This document shows positions 1 through 13,970 of a DNA stretch of 64,000 nucleotides, piece after piece. The notes under the pieces are model-generated. The model saw nothing but the letters and a program-made list of their open reading frames with translations, was not told the DNA's origin and did not search any database. The stretch is from Thermothelomyces thermophilus ATCC 42464 (lineage: Eukaryota; Ascomycota; Sordariomycetes; Sordariales; Chaetomiaceae), in assembly GCF_000226095.1 (NCBI RefSeq), contig NC_016475.1, positions 3,162,001 to 3,226,000 of the forward strand, written 5' to 3'. Numbering within the stretch: the stretch's first letter is position 1; every line of letters begins with the position of its first letter. Position numbers and translations under genes: made by a program.

Positions 1-479
1 GGATACCACCGGCAGGGACGATGCCCGGCGACCCGGGGTTTGACATACCAGGGGAGTATCCGCCGCAGCAGTCCCAGCAATACCAGGGGCACCAGCAGTC
101 TCGGTCAGGGGGAGATCTGGGAGAGGCACGACCCGTGAGCGCATTGACGACGTGCTCTTCGCCGGGTACAGTCCTGCCCGTATCTCCAATGACGCCCTAT
201 CGGCCAGAGAGTAGTGTCTTCCTGACGCCGGGACAGTACCCGCAATCGCGATCGCAAGTCTCGTCGTATTACCCCGACCAGAGCAGCCCTGATCTTCCAA
301 CATTCTTGATCCCCGGGGGAAATAAAGCGCGCGCCGTGAGCTTCTCCAGCGTTGCGCATGTGGGAGGAGGGCCGCGCGTGCCCGAGTTGGTTGGTTCGCC
401 GCCGCCGCCGCCTCAGGCGACCTCGGTGATGATTGTTATCGAAGAACATTCTCCGACACGGCACAGCCATGCTGACTGA
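1..479 (+). CDS. 3' end of an unrecognised low-complexity protein (partial)
   Basis: An open frame enters from the left edge and stops with TGA at 477-479. The first ATG in the window is at 21, but the frame is open upstream of it with no start signal, so this is probably the last exon of a longer gene. The visible part of about 158 residues is rich in Gln, Pro, Ser and Gly, with a run of five prolines near the end and a short hydrophobic piece (SVMIVIEE). No domain is recognisable. Such tails occur in many fungal signalling and transcription proteins, so no function is assigned. It converges on the Zn2Cys6 gene, with about 145 bp between the two stops. Confidence 0.5.
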   Translation, partial: IPPAGTMPGDPGFDIPGEYPPQQSQQYQGHQQSRSGGDLGEARPVSALTTCSSPGTVLPVSPMTPYRPESSVFLTPGQYPQSRSQVSSYYPDQSSPDLPTFLIPGGNKARAVSFSSVAHVGGGPRVPELVGSPPPPPQATSVMIVIEEHSPTRHSHAD

Positions 480-623
480 TCATAAAGAGCGATGTGTGTA
501 CATATCGAGCGGGGCGTTTGCCGTGCCAGAGGTCAAGAGTGTCGACACAAATTAAGGATAATGAATCCACTGCGATCCGTGCTATGTCCTGCTCCATCAC
601 AGAACCGAAACCCGTAGCCTAGC

Positions 624-3037
624 TCAGATGTCCCAGTTGACGTCGAAAAGGCCAGCAATCCACGTCTCCGACTCGCTCGGCTGAAAGAATGGCATGCCGA
701 TTCCCTCCGCGCTGTTGTCGAGAAAGGCATCTGTCATTGTGGTTGCGCTCGGGCCCGGATTGCGTTGGGCGGGAGCTACCTCTGGTGCCCAGTTGGTCTT
801 CATTGTCCGGACTAGTTTGGCGAACTTGGAGAACGGGTCCTCTTCCACGGTCGGCCCGGTTTCAAGCCGTAGCTGTGCCGAAACTTCGTCGAACCTTATC
901 CCCAGCTGGTCTAGCACGGCAAGCAAGTCGATCCTGTTCCTCACCGCCTCACGATTCCATCCAGGCTCGTTGAGGGTCGAGATCTTGGAAAGCGTGAGAA
1001 GACAGTGGGCCATGCTCCACCAGTACGTGAATGTCATGCCAATGTAGACGTAGCTGGGAATAGAAAAATGCCTATCGAACCAGCCCTGGATAGCACTGAT
1101 GCACCCCTCTATTGCTTCACAACGTTGCATTTCGGACGTGATCCCGCTGAGGTCTGCTTTTGGCTTGTTCATGGCCACATCGTGGATCGCTAGTTCGGCG
1201 TAGAAAATGTGACAGAGGATGGTGTCTTGGCATGGTTAGTCAGAAGAGAAAACAAGTTTTATCTTTTTCTTTGCTCATATCGGAGGAAGAGAGGGGTGGG
1301 GGAAGGGCATACCGTTCTGTTGCAAGTGAGGTGGAAGTTGAGCCTTGATAGCTTGGAGCTGTGTCCGAAGCGAAGACAAGACGTAGCTTGGCGGAATGCC
1401 ATCCGGGGACTGGGAAATATTGCGTGCCAAGCGTTCGACTATGAGCTGAACCTTGACCTGGGCCACTAGTAAATCGTCGCCCTGCCATTCTCTCTGCTCG
1501 GAGAGCTCCTGAAGGCACTCGTCCATGTGGGAAGTCCAGGTCAGCGCTTCCATCCGCTTTATCGTGTATGCCGCCCTACATCCATGTCAGCTGATCAATT
1601 CGTATGGAAAAGGGAACTCTTCACCAACTGAGAAGTGAGGAGAAAGCATGCAAGCACCGCTCGCCGCTCTTCGAGGGTCTTGTCTCGTGGAGACGAGTGA
1701 TGGGTCGGCGCTCTTAAGAGAGCCGAGATAAGAGTCTCGTATGGACCCTTGTTGAGGCCCAGGTCATAAATCAGAGACTTTGCGAGAGACGCCAGGACGG
1801 AAAGTTTTGTCTTATCTCCCTTCAAGTGATAATGGGTCCTGAGTTGTGAAGGGGTTAGCACTGCCCGCCGTATCCTGGTCCACGAAGGATTGGTTCTTAC
1901 CAGCCCAACATAGCAAGGAGCCCAAGTAGGAGATCCATGCTTTTTTCATGCTCAACGACTACCCTCTGAGCGACGAACCTCTCGATCGCTTCAGTCATGA
2001 CGAGCCGCCGATCCACGTTCCTGCAGGTGACGGTCATGATGCTGAACCACAGGAACGGATGCGATTCCCTGAGTTTTTCAGAGGTCAAGGTCGCAGGCAG
2101 GTGCACGAATGGCAGAAATATGAGCATGTACTTGCGGAAAGTCATGAGGCGCTCGGCCGCCTCAGTGGCGTTTGGCTGATAGACACAGGATGGCATGGAC
2201 GGGGGCTCTGCCGAGGCGGCCGGGGGGGCGGGAGCTTGGGGTCCCACGACGTCCCCAGGGAGAGAGCTTAGGCATGATGGTCCTGCATCAACTTTTCCTG
2301 GGCCACGGTCTGGCCGTGTAAGTGGCAGACCAGGGGCAGGGGTGGGATGGGAGGAACCCTGCTCCGACTGGCTGGTGGTGGTTGAGTGGGTGCTCAAGGT
2401 TGGCGTACTCGTGTCGATGTTTGTCCCTGTGTTGCTCAGAGATGGCGTCTTGACCGCTGGGGCGGCCTGATGACGGAGCAGCGTGACAAGGTCTTCGATC
2501 TTGGCCTCAAGCTGGGCAGTGCGTGACATATGGGCCCGCTTGCCATTGCGTTTCCTGGCCGTAACTGAGGGGACACACTCCTTGCTCAGCCGGTAGCATC
2601 TATCTTTTATCAGCGCAGTCTCAATGACGGCTATCAGGGGCACGCCAGAGCTTGTTCGGATGAGGATGGGCACGGGCCGGATGACAGCCGGAAGCGGATT
2701 TCGGATCCGAGCCGGAGCCGGGCCATATAGTTCACGTCTTGACGGGGCTAGGACAGGATAGGCAGCATGGAGACTGCAGCCCGGCAGATTCAACCCCAAC
2801 GCTAAACCAAACCGGAAGAAGCCCCCAATGCCGTGTTACTTGCTGCGGAACGGAATTGGAATGGGAGGATAGGCAATCCTGGGCAAATGTCATGCTGGGT
2901 ACACCAGATTCATACCTTTCACAACCGGCCCCATTCGACCGGTATATACACCTGCATTTTGCACGAGCACAGTTTGTACATGCTCTCCCGTAAGGCGCTG
3001 GGGTGCCATTCGATGCTCCACTGCCGTCTGGATTCAT
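624..3037 (-). CDS. Zn2Cys6 transcription factor, Leu3/PrtT-like
   Basis: Likely nuclear regulator of 631 residues from five exons: 3037-2916, 2599-1901, 1838-1629, 1575-1313 and 1225-624. The first junction falls inside the DNA-binding domain and rebuilds a complete binuclear cluster, C20-X2-C23-X6-C30-X8-C39-X2-C42-X6-C49, followed by a basic linker (ARKRNGKR) and a short coiled segment (QLEAKIEDLVTLLRHQ). Residues of about 70-150 are Ser/Thr/Pro-rich. The second half reads like the fungal middle homology region: LLLGLLAMLGW joins THYHLKG across intron 2, then SLIYDLGLNKG, as in the Leu3/PrtT/War1 type of C6 regulators. Those control branched-chain amino acid genes, secreted proteases or weak-acid stress, and the target here cannot be told. 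The donor of intron 3 (GTTGGT) is weak, so that junction is the least sure. The 316-bp first intron is long for this window. Confidence 0.85.
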
Positions 3038-3913
3038 CGTTCTCCCTTTCAAGAAGAGCAACGAGAAGACGGCGAAAGTGTGTCGGGGTTAGGGTTGCCT
3101 GCGCGCTGACGATTCGAGCAGGAGTGACGCAGAAACCAACACGCTGGTCAGGCGCACGCCTGACGGCGGTGGGATGCAGCCCGCAGGGCCAAAGTATGCG
3201 TCGAAGGCGAGCGGTGTGGGGAACGGCAGTTGATGGCCCTTGACTCGGGATCGAGGGCGGGCGGCTGCCGAATTGATCTTCGTCTCTCAAAAAAGTTGAA
3301 GGGCAGAACTTGCGCGGAAATCGGCCAAGGAGGGTACATCCGAAGTCCGGGTAAGTTGACTCCGAAACTGCCTCGGATCTCAGGTTGGCCAGGCACCACG
3401 CTCTTTGATTGGTAAAGAGGGTTAGGGTCTACCTATCGTGCTACATACGACATCGCCTCACTGTCTCCACCGACGACGCTTCTGATGATCACAATCACTG
3501 AGAATTAGCAGCAACAGAATGAGTGCTATTGTCTTAGCTAAAAGTGTAGAATTGCGGACATTCTAACCGCGATTGTTCCGTAATTTAAATGCAGCCCCCC
3601 AATATGACAACAGCTGGTTGGGGCAACGGCTATTAGCTCCAATTGCGTGTACTGCAGTACAAGAAGAGAGAAAAGGGACGAAAACAGCCGCGGCCTCTGT
3701 TTGATGGAAAGACTCTGTTTAGAACCGAAGAGCTTAAAGTCTACGGCATGAACCGATCAGACCAAGAATGTAAACAGTGGTCAAAGAGTTATTTGGATTC
3801 TGAGTGCTCCTAACGCCAACATCAAACACCGGACTTGTTGCGATCCCCAGACGAATGCAGCTACCTGTGAACTTCTTCTCCATGTCGCGGCGGAAGTGCC
3901 ACGATCACAGTGA
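3038..3913. other. intergenic, about 0.9 kb
   Basis: This is the upstream region of the Zn2Cys6 gene and the downstream flank of the U6 gene. Open frames here are short, overlap one another on both strands and lack credible starts. No coding, RNA or repeat feature is visible. Confidence 0.5.
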
Positions 3914-4015
3914 AAAAAATTGGTAGCGTCTCTTTGAGTAGCGTGTCATCCTTAGTGCAGGGGCCATGCTAATCTTCTCTGTATCGTTTCAAATTGACCA
4001 AATGCCCCGAAGGGC
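3914..4015 (-). ncRNA. U6 spliceosomal snRNA
   Basis: Read on the minus strand this is a nearly textbook U6 RNA of about 101-102 nt. It starts with a GC-rich 5' hairpin (GCCCTTCGGGGC), continues with the CATTTGGTCAATTTG block, the ACAGAGA box (GATACAGAGAAGATTAGC), the AGC triad region and the 3' part ending CGCTACCAA. It ends in a run of T residues (A run at 3913-3919 on the plus strand), the usual RNA polymerase III terminator. U6 pairs with U4 and then with U2 and the 5' splice site in the spliceosome's catalytic core. No intron interrupts it. A TATA-like stretch (TATTTAAG) lies some 50-60 bp upstream, further than the usual -30, so its role is unsure. Confidence 0.95.
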
Positions 4016-4348
4016 GAGGAAAGAAAGAAAAGAAGAGGAGGAAGATCTCGGGAGAGAAGAGGATCTTAAATACTGCTAGCTAGGTGGCCAATGCACGACT
4101 GCACACTGCGCGGCTCAAAGCCACAATTGAACCTTAGTGGACAGATAAAGCGCCACTTAATGTGGCTGTGCCTTTGGCTGTCACTAGGAACTCCAGCCTT
4201 GTTGACGTCTAACGAATCAAACGTGCCCATCTTGAGCTCCCAGCAGCGCCGAGGCTGGTCTCGTTCGACCACGACCCTGGCCTTGCAGGTGGGCAAGTGT
4301 GACATAGTCTTCCCACAACAACTACTGTTCCAAAAGGAACAGTCCATC

Positions 4349-5135
4349 ATGACGCGAATATCGCTTACCCTTCTTTTTCTCGCCGTTCTGGCAACGCTTG
4401 CCAGTGCAAGTAAGTTCGAAGTCGCCATGCTTACGACCCATCGCCGAACCTCGATTCCGAACTTCACTCCACCGATCCTCTCAACGGCCAGGCCTGACTG
4501 ACACACTTCTTAACCCAGCGGTCCCCTCCTTCTGCAAGTGCACTTGCTTCCAGAACAGCACCATCATCCCGCTCGGCCCTCAACACGATAACAACAACAA
4601 TAACAACAACCAACAACCGGCCCCTCCCCCGCCATTAAACCCAACCAACCCCGACGGCAACGAAGACGTCGACGGCACCAAACCAGGCCAAAGAGGAACC
4701 CAAACCTCCCTCTTCCACCTCCTCGCTCCGCGTTCCTCCTCAACATCATGCAAGCAATGCAACCGGGCCTTCTGCCTCAAGTACAACCTCCCGATCTGCA
4801 AGGATGCTGAAGAAAAGGACATCAAGACAAGCTGTTTCCAGCGTGACAGTCCAAAGGACAGAGTCATCGTGTGGGGCTTCATCGTCGGCACAGCCGGGCT
4901 GCTGGGGTGGGCAGCACTGCGGCGAGTGATTGACTCGGCGCGGGAGAGGGGGCAGCAAGGCGGCTTACGGGGCATGAGCGGAAGAGCGGGGGGGCACGGG
5001 AGTCTTGGAGGGATGGCGAATGGCGGGCGGGGCGATAATGGGAGGGGCCTCAGGACTGGCGCCGTGGACAACAGAGCGGCATATGACCCCTTCGAGGACG
5101 GGCATGATGAAGGTGTGACCCGCGGGCCAGGCTAG
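4349..5135 (+). CDS. Small secreted or type I membrane protein, cysteine-rich, function unknown
   Basis: A 225-residue protein from two exons, 4349-4409 and 4519-5135; donor GTAAGT, acceptor CCCAG. The start at 4349 gives a clear signal peptide (MTRISLTLLFLAVLATLASA). The ectodomain has a cysteine cluster right after it (FCKCTCFQNST), an Asn/Gln/Pro-rich spacer, then a second cluster (CKQCNRAFCL, ICKD, SCFQRD). One hydrophobic span follows (VIVWGFIVGTAGLLGWAAL, about residues 140-160), then a glycine-rich cytoplasmic tail. The layout suggests a plasma-membrane or secretory-pathway protein with disulfide-bonded ectodomain. The cysteine pattern looks familiar from other filamentous ascomycetes, but I know no function for it. 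Confidence 0.8.
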
Positions 5136-5489
5136 GTGGAAATTGTTACTGTCTTGTTTTCTGCCCATTCCATTTAAGCGATGCTCAAATTTAGGTTATT
5201 CGTCACTTGCCAGGTCGACCACAAGGATCACTCGTCCACGGAGAACGAAGACAATCTGCACGAAAATGGATCCATCGATCTCATCGGGGCATTCTATTAT
5301 ACTTTTTTAAGAAGAAGCTCGTAGCCCCGTTGATCCCTAGACCTGTTAGAAAAAGGATATAATGATTTTGATTTTGCTCAGCCCTCGCATGCTTCCATCC
5401 CTCACCCGGTCCACCATGTTTTTTCTTTTGACTCCAACCTCTGACGGCCTGTTCCTCTTTTTAAGCGAGACGAAGGGAATGGATAAGAC
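5136..5489. other. convergent intergenic spacer
   Basis: About 350 bp between two stop codons facing each other. It should hold the 3' untranslated regions of both neighbours. No feature beyond short T-rich stretches. Confidence 0.5.
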
Positions 5490-8164
<2,675 letters not shown>

Positions 8165-9361
8165 ATGGTTGTTGCGGCTCAGTTTCCCGATCAACACCGC
8201 AAGAGGTTCAGAGAAGAGGATGGGGACACTTCTTCGACCTATCCGGTCGGATTCACTGAACACAGAACCGTAAGGAAATCCCTCCGTAACACGCTACGTC
8301 TGTCGTGCCCCTCGTTATCCAAGCCTGGGGGGCATCCGCTACGCGCGAGGAATTGCTCTTGCTTCGGCGTCTCGTGCCGGCCACGGGGCTTGACAGAAAA
8401 CGCGATCTGACAAGCGTTGCAGAAACGCCTCCAGTCCCTCCCGCTTAGGACGTCTCCGGACTCGAAACAATGGTTCGATCGACCGAGCTTCCGGCAGCCG
8501 AACGCTTTCGCCGCCACGAGCAATGTTCAAACCATCACACCGGAGGAGCCGATAGAGGAGCACATGTGGGCAGATGAGCCTGAACTGGTTCCGGCCGCAC
8601 CACAGCTCGACAACGACCTGGACATGATGGACATGGCAGATTCAGTCGCGAGCCGTGACCAGACAGGCCTCGAGGGTCAGATTCGCGATGGACAGGTTTC
8701 ATCTCGCGCGGATCGAGACGCACCCAGCGTGACTGGCCGCATACCGACGCCGATCCACTGCAGTTTTGCGGCGCAAGTCCGGGGCAACAACTGGAACGGC
8801 GGAAACGCGGGCCACGGCGATAGCCTTCCGGCAACGCTCGAAGAGCAGAGTGCAGCAGCCTTAGACAATAATCAGCTGGTGGACATATCTACCCAGAAGT
8901 ATACCTCGGCAACAGCCACACAGGCCATGGCAGACTGGAGCGTGGTCCAGAACCGGCGACTCCCGTCGCCCATCAGCGAGTGCGGGGCGGAAGAAAGCCA
9001 AGGGAGTGCAAGGATGGCGCTGGATTCGCCATCTTCGCACGGTGACAGCTTGAGCCGCGTTACGCATGAGCACCCCTTGGTGGCCGGGCTCCCGCTCCGC
9101 GGAAGCTCTGCAATGCCAGCGCGGTCGGGACGGGAAGGCACCCCCGCGGTCGACAGTCACGGTGGCAATGCCATGGATGTCGAGTCTTCGGTCACACCAT
9201 CACTGCCGAAGAAGGGACACACCAGGTCCAAGCACACGCTGAACTCGTGGACGGCATTGCAACCCGGCATGACGCGGACGTTCAGCATAGGGTACCGAGC
9301 GGACTGCGAACGGTGCCGGAACAAGGTGCCAGGCCACTTCAACCACATCATCATCTCTTAG
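8165..9361 (+). CDS. Conserved-looking fungal protein, function unknown
   Basis: A 347-residue protein from two exons, 8165-8269 and 8423-9361; donor GTAAGG, acceptor TTGCAG. The join reads EHRT then KRLQSLPLRTSP, in phase. The start at 8165 has a good context (CAAGATGG). The N-terminus is basic (HRKRFREEDG), the middle is a disordered acidic and Ser/Gln-rich region with Met/Asp clusters (DLDMMDMADS), and the C-terminus is compact: RTFSIGYRADCERCRNKVPGHFNHI, here given in two pieces as TFSIGYRADCERC and VPGHFNHI. The C-X2-C followed by two histidines could bind zinc, but this is a guess. Only the tail looks conserved-type; no function is known to me. Confidence 0.75.
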
Positions 9362-10325
9362 GAGGGCTACGACGGCCAGCATATGACTATGATCGAGCCG
9401 GCGGCTTGCAGAATCAAGAAGCCGGCACAAGCCGGCCCTGTGTCGGCTTGCTAATAATGCGTGGATACGAAAGGTAGTTTCTGATACTGCAGGGCGCGGG
9501 CGGTTTTGCACGGCGTTTTTGGTCACGTACGGGAACGATAGGCGCTTGAGGTCGTCGCTCATTCATAGCTTAGCGTGGGAAACTTCCTTTTTTTTGGTGA
9601 CAGCGCGAATTGCGCGGTTTAGTCGGCTGGTCATGTATCTATTCACGTCATGGACATTATGGCGCGCTTGGTTTTGGGACTGGAGCCACTGGGAAGGGAG
9701 CGAGCGGATTCAGGGAATAATTGGTCATACCAAGTAGTTGAATGAGTCGATTCCGTTAGCCATGCAACCTTGCTCTTGCCGTTTGTACGGAGCGTACCAC
9801 TCAGATTTGGGCTTGGAAGCTTTTGAGGAGAGAGGTGCCTGACGTGTGGGCCATACTAAGAGCAACGGCTATCGAAGAGAAAGAGCATTGTACATGCAAT
9901 GATTTCCTTTGGGTCGAATCTAGCGTGAATGGTAGCACAGCTGGGAAGCTTCACTTTCCGATTTCAACTACGTACGTATACATGCGCAGATTCCGCGCCA
10001 GATGAATGCACGCCCAGTATCCCCTACTACACTATGATACAGTTCACGCCCCCTCGCTCTCCTTCTCCTTTGGTACGGGTTTCTTCGCCAGGCCTTGGCC
10101 AGCAAACCCAAAGATCGCTGCCGACAGCGTACGCGCTGTCTGGGCGGTCGCATGACGTAGGAAGGCGGTATACCATGCTCAGCTTACCAGCCCTGCGACA
10201 GGTAGGCAACTGGCTCACCGCCACCCGTTTTTTTTTTTCCCTCTTCTTTTCTTCTGTTCCCATCATCCCCCCCCCCCCTTGATACTCCCATCGCAGTTCA
10301 CGGGCAAGAAAAAAAAGAAGACGAA
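9362..10325. other. intergenic, convergent, about 1 kb
   Basis: The space between two genes ending toward each other. It contains a 12-base C run at 10267-10278 and a T-rich stretch just before it, no gene-like frame and no RNA gene. Confidence 0.45.
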
Positions 10326-11560
10326 TCACCAGAACCAACCCTTCTTCTTCGGCTTGTCACCGGTAAGCTGCTCCCCATCCTTGGCAACCCCGGTCTCCCC
10401 CTCCTGAGTCCCGACCCGATCGAGCGGCCCGCCCGACCGCTGGTTCTCTCTCTCCTTGTCCAGCGCGGCCTGCGCCTTGGCCTTGAGGGCGGCCCGCTTG
10501 CTCTCGACGGCACGCACAATGTCGCTGTCGCGAACGCCGTTCTCGTCATCCGGGCTTAGGGATTCGTAGCCGAGGCGGGGTGTCGAGGGGGGAGGGGATG
10601 ATGAGGAAATGGGTTCGTCGGCTTCTTCGCGCTTGAGGTTCGAGGTGAGCCAGGACCAGATGCCTGAAGATTTCCGCTCTTGGTCCTGGTCCTGGTCCTC
10701 TTGGTCGGCGGGCAGGGCGCCGTCCTTTGGTGGCCAAGACACCCTCTCGGTTACGCTGCCGGGTTGCGGGAGTGTCGTTGTGGTGGATTGGGGTGATGTT
10801 TGTGCGGATGATGATGATGATGATGAGGAGGAGGAGGAGGAGGAGGAGGAGGAGGAGGAGGGGTTGGCCGTGGCATCGGCAGGCTCCGGTGTGCTGAGGA
10901 CGCTCAAGTCGGAGAAGAAGGACGTCTTGCGGCCCGACTGGCGCTCGCGCTCGAGCTGCTCCTCGACAAGCTTGATCTGCTCCTCGGTTGCCTTGCCCGT
11001 CATGTAGGCGATGCGGGCGGCCTCGAGACTGTCGGCCTCCAGCTTCTTTTTCCTTTCAATCCACTCGGCATTACGCCTCTTGTTGTACGTCAACATGTCG
11101 ACGGCGGTGTAGGCGGTCGCGAGGCCGGCAATGACTGGTTCAAGCGATCAGTTACACGAGCGCGGGTGGCAAGGGAGCGCGTCTCCCCCCCGGGGGGGGG
11201 AGGAGGGAGGAGCCGATTACCTGTGAAGCCGATCAACCCCGCAACCGTGATCTTGTGGGCCGAGTCAAACACCCGACTGCTCGCGGCGATGATGCGGTCG
11301 AGCCTCGACGTCTGCGCCGCCTTGGCCCTCAGGTGTGCTGCCCGTAACCGGGCGACCTTCTGCTCTGGTGTCTCATGAATTGGCCCGCCCTTGCCGCCGG
11401 CGCCGGCGCCAGGAGCAATGTTTCCAGATCCCGACTTTGGAGGCGCAAACCGCGGTGGTGGCGCGGCGGCCTTAGAGCTCGCATGCAGCGTAGTAGCCGT
11501 AAATCGCGTTGCGTCTGAGACGCTGCGCGGGGCAGCGGATAGCCGCACCGTCGGCTTCAT
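10326..11560 (-). CDS. Cox14-like mitochondrial inner-membrane assembly protein, extended form
   Basis: A 382-residue protein from two exons, 11560-11221 and 11134-10326. The N-terminus is rich in Arg, Ser, Ala and Thr with few acids, as in a mitochondrial presequence. One hydrophobic span at about residues 103-125 (ITVAGLIGFTVIAGLATAY, rebuilt over the intron) is followed by DMLTYNKRRNAEWIERKK and a charged helix. This order matches filamentous-fungal members of the Cox14 family (cytochrome c oxidase assembly), which help couple Cox1 synthesis to complex IV assembly. The C-terminal half is long and disordered, with a serine run of about 19 near residues 206-224 coded by a trinucleotide tract, and ends KKKGWFW. 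The family call rests on the membrane segment and its flank, so it is fairly but not fully certain. Confidence 0.7.
10807..10860 (+). repeat. trinucleotide microsatellite (GAT)6(GAG)12
   Basis: Six GAT units run straight into twelve GAG units. On the minus strand, in frame, they encode serine (TCA and TCC codons), forming the polyserine stretch of the Cox14-like protein. Such tracts usually vary in length between strains. Confidence 0.9.
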
Positions 11561-12014
11561 CTTTCACTTCTCGAAAATGGCCAGCGCCGGGGGGAAAGGT
11601 TGCGCCCTCGAGGATTCAGGATGTCAACGAGACGGCAGGATGCGGGTGCGAGTCGGAGCTGTGCCGAGCTTTTCCACCCCCCGAGATTTGAAAGCTCGGG
11701 TCGTTCAACCTCTGATCATCCAATGCCAAGCCAAAGGTTTTGATCAAAGCTTCGGGTTCGGCAGGAGCTTGCAGGTGCGCAAGCCACATTGCACACACGC
11801 CAATTGCCGAGAAGTGTGGCTGGTGCTGAGAGCGATTGGACCCCCTGGCAGCAGGGAGGACCCGCTTGCTTCCCTCCGGAGCCCGCCCGTCTCGGATGGA
11901 AATTTTGGCTGGAGCTTTCGCTTGGCTCGCGGGTCGCGCGGTGCGAGAGCAAAAGACAAACCTCACAACGCGCCGCCAATTAATTCGAGTGTTTGTCGTC
12001 TGCAACATCCAGAC
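11561..12014. promoter_or_regulatory. shared divergent promoter region of two mitochondrial genes
   Basis: About 450 bp separate the start codons of the Cox14-like gene (minus) and mL50 (plus). Both products should act in mitochondria, so the region may co-regulate them. An open frame crosses it on the plus strand into mL50, but it lacks family features and is best read as chance. I see no clear TATA box or named site. Confidence 0.5.
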
Positions 12015-13399
12015 ATGCGTCGTTTACCGAGGTTACCGACACCCGCCTCGGCGGGTCTCGTCCCGACGTCGACGTCAGCCGGCCCCCTCCGTGCGTGTGC
12101 GCCGGCGGCGACCATCTCGTCGAAGACGCCGGCTCCCACCATTACGACACAGAACAGGCAATCCCGCCGCTACCTCTCGACGACCCCCGTCCGGCTTCAG
12201 GCCCAGAACGCGACCGAGGCTTCCCCCGAAGCGGTTGAGGGATTCAGCGAAGACTACCTTCCCTCCTACCGGCCCCGGATTAGAACGCAACTAGTCTACC
12301 CGCGCGGTGTATCCATCGCCCAGCCGGCCGAGGACGTCTCGGATCTGTCCTACACACCCGCCGAGTCGGCTGAAGGTCTCGAAGAGGTCGGCGGCGTCGC
12401 CGACTGGTGGGACGAGCCGACGCACTGGGGCACCGAGGGCGGCGTGGCGCAGTATGTGCAGTCGGTCGTCGGACAGTTCGGCCCCGCCGAAAAGGTCACC
12501 GACCCGGCGGTGCTCGAGGTGCTGGCCAAGAGGGCGATCGTGGAGGCGCTCGTTGTGGCGCGGTTCGCGGGCGCCGAGAAGAGGAAGGCGGTCGACCGGC
12601 TCTTTGCGCACGCCAGCGGGACGGACCGGCTGGGCAAGATTGTCAGGGCCGAGGTGGTCGCCAAGGAGGACGGGACGGCGACGCTGAAGGAGGCCGCCGA
12701 CTGGACCCGGGTGTGGGACGTGCTCAAGTCGGCGGTGAAAAAGGCGCGGCAGCAACAGCAGCAGCAGCAGCAGCAGCCCGAGCAGAACAAGGCGGAGGGG
12801 GAGACGGCCGAGGCCGCGGAGGCTGAGTCTCAGGAGACTGCGGTGGCACAAACCGAGGCCAAGGAAGCAGCTCCTGCTCCGCAGCTGACACCAAAGATGG
12901 CCAAGAGCCTGATGGGAACCTGGAACAAGGACTGGAAGAAGGCCGAGTTGAGGGATCCAGTGGTTAAGTTTTATGTCAGTCCATCCTCGATACCCTGAGG
13001 GTGTCCCCCCCCTCCCCCCCCCCCTTTTTCTTTCTTTTTCTTTCAATTGTCGCGTTACTGACACCGTCGCAGGCTGTCAAGCGCATCCAGCAACTGACGG
13101 GACACCGGATTCCCGACGGCAAGCTCGTTAGCATCCGCACCATCGACAGCCTCGTGAAGCAGCTCATCGAACCGCCCAAGCCGAAGAAGCTCGCCGAGCT
13201 CGTCGAGCAGGAGGCCTTGTTCAAGGGCCTTCCAAACGTCCGTGTGTTCCCCAGGAGGGTGACGCCGATCGACAGGGAGCAGATGGTGGGTCGCTGGAAG
13301 ATTATCGTCAAGGAGCTCGAGGACCGCGGTCTGCCCGTCACTGGCACGGGCGACTATGGTCCGCCGATCGAGAAGAGGTGGATCGAGGGGCGGGTGTAG
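12015..13399 (+). CDS. Mitochondrial large ribosomal subunit protein mL50
   Basis: A 428-residue protein of the Ribosomal_L50/mL50 family (yeast Mrpl13 type), a structural part of the mitochondrial 54S subunit. Exons 12015-12974 and 13073-13399 join in phase (VVKFY then AVKRIQQLTG). The start at 12015 gives a mitochondrial targeting peptide rich in Arg, Ser, Thr and Ala, with a likely cleavage zone near RRYLSTTPV. Core signatures are DWWDEPTHWG, the helical region EVLAKRAIVEALVVARF, and the C-terminal LTGHRIPDGKLVSIRTIDS and FPRRVTPIDREQMVGRWK. A Gln-rich, low-complexity insert coded by CAG/CAA repeats sits near 12750-12780, ahead of a Glu/Ala linker. The intron uses GTCAGT as donor and carries long C and T runs (13005-13050). 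Confidence 0.85.
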
Positions 13400-13970
13400 A
13401 GCGGTGGTCGCCGAGGAGGACTCTTGTGTATGATACGATACCTTGGGCTGTGCTCATCCTGTGTATCATGTATAATGTAGAACAACTTGTTGTGTGCTTG
13501 TTGGCAATGGGTTTCCCATTTAGTTCGGTGAAGGTCAATGAGATTGTTTGGTTGCTTCGGTTACGTGATGAATTGCCAGAAGAAAAGTGTCTAGCGGTGT
13601 TCCTGTTCCAGGGCGACCTTGATTGTTGAGGTAGGTATCCGTATCCGTCGTCGGATTGTCAGGGTTCGATGTGGAGGAGGATGCTTTTGCTTCGGCTCGA
13701 GGGCGAGGGTTGGCGCCGCAATCCAAACGTGCCGCGCAGCGAGAGCAAGAGGGAAAGCAACTACCTAATTCATTTAGCATCGACCTCAGACCTCAGCAAC
13801 GCTGATTGCTGCAAACAAGTCAGGCAGCCTCAACTTGTCCTTCGAGACAAAAAAAAAAAAATTAGCTTTCCCCGAATTTGAGAGGAGTTTACTTGTGCCA
13901 CACAACAAGTGGGAAAATAGACGAAAAGAAAAGGGGTCGAAGCGCTAACACGGCTAAAGAGCTTCAAATA
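13400..13970. other. intergenic, 0.57 kb
   Basis: Tandem spacer holding the 3' end of mL50 and the promoter of the SmgGDS-like gene. An A run lies at 13849-13860. No other feature. Confidence 0.45.

Noticed and set aside
11391-12014. Upstream extension of the mL50 frame
   Set aside because: The extension crosses the divergent promoter and overlaps the 5' end of the Cox14-like gene; the ATG at 12015 gives a proper mitochondrial leader.
12291-13064. Minus-strand Leu/Arg-rich frame over mL50
   Set aside because: Shadow of the mL50 exon; the leucine run is the complement of the CAG repeat.
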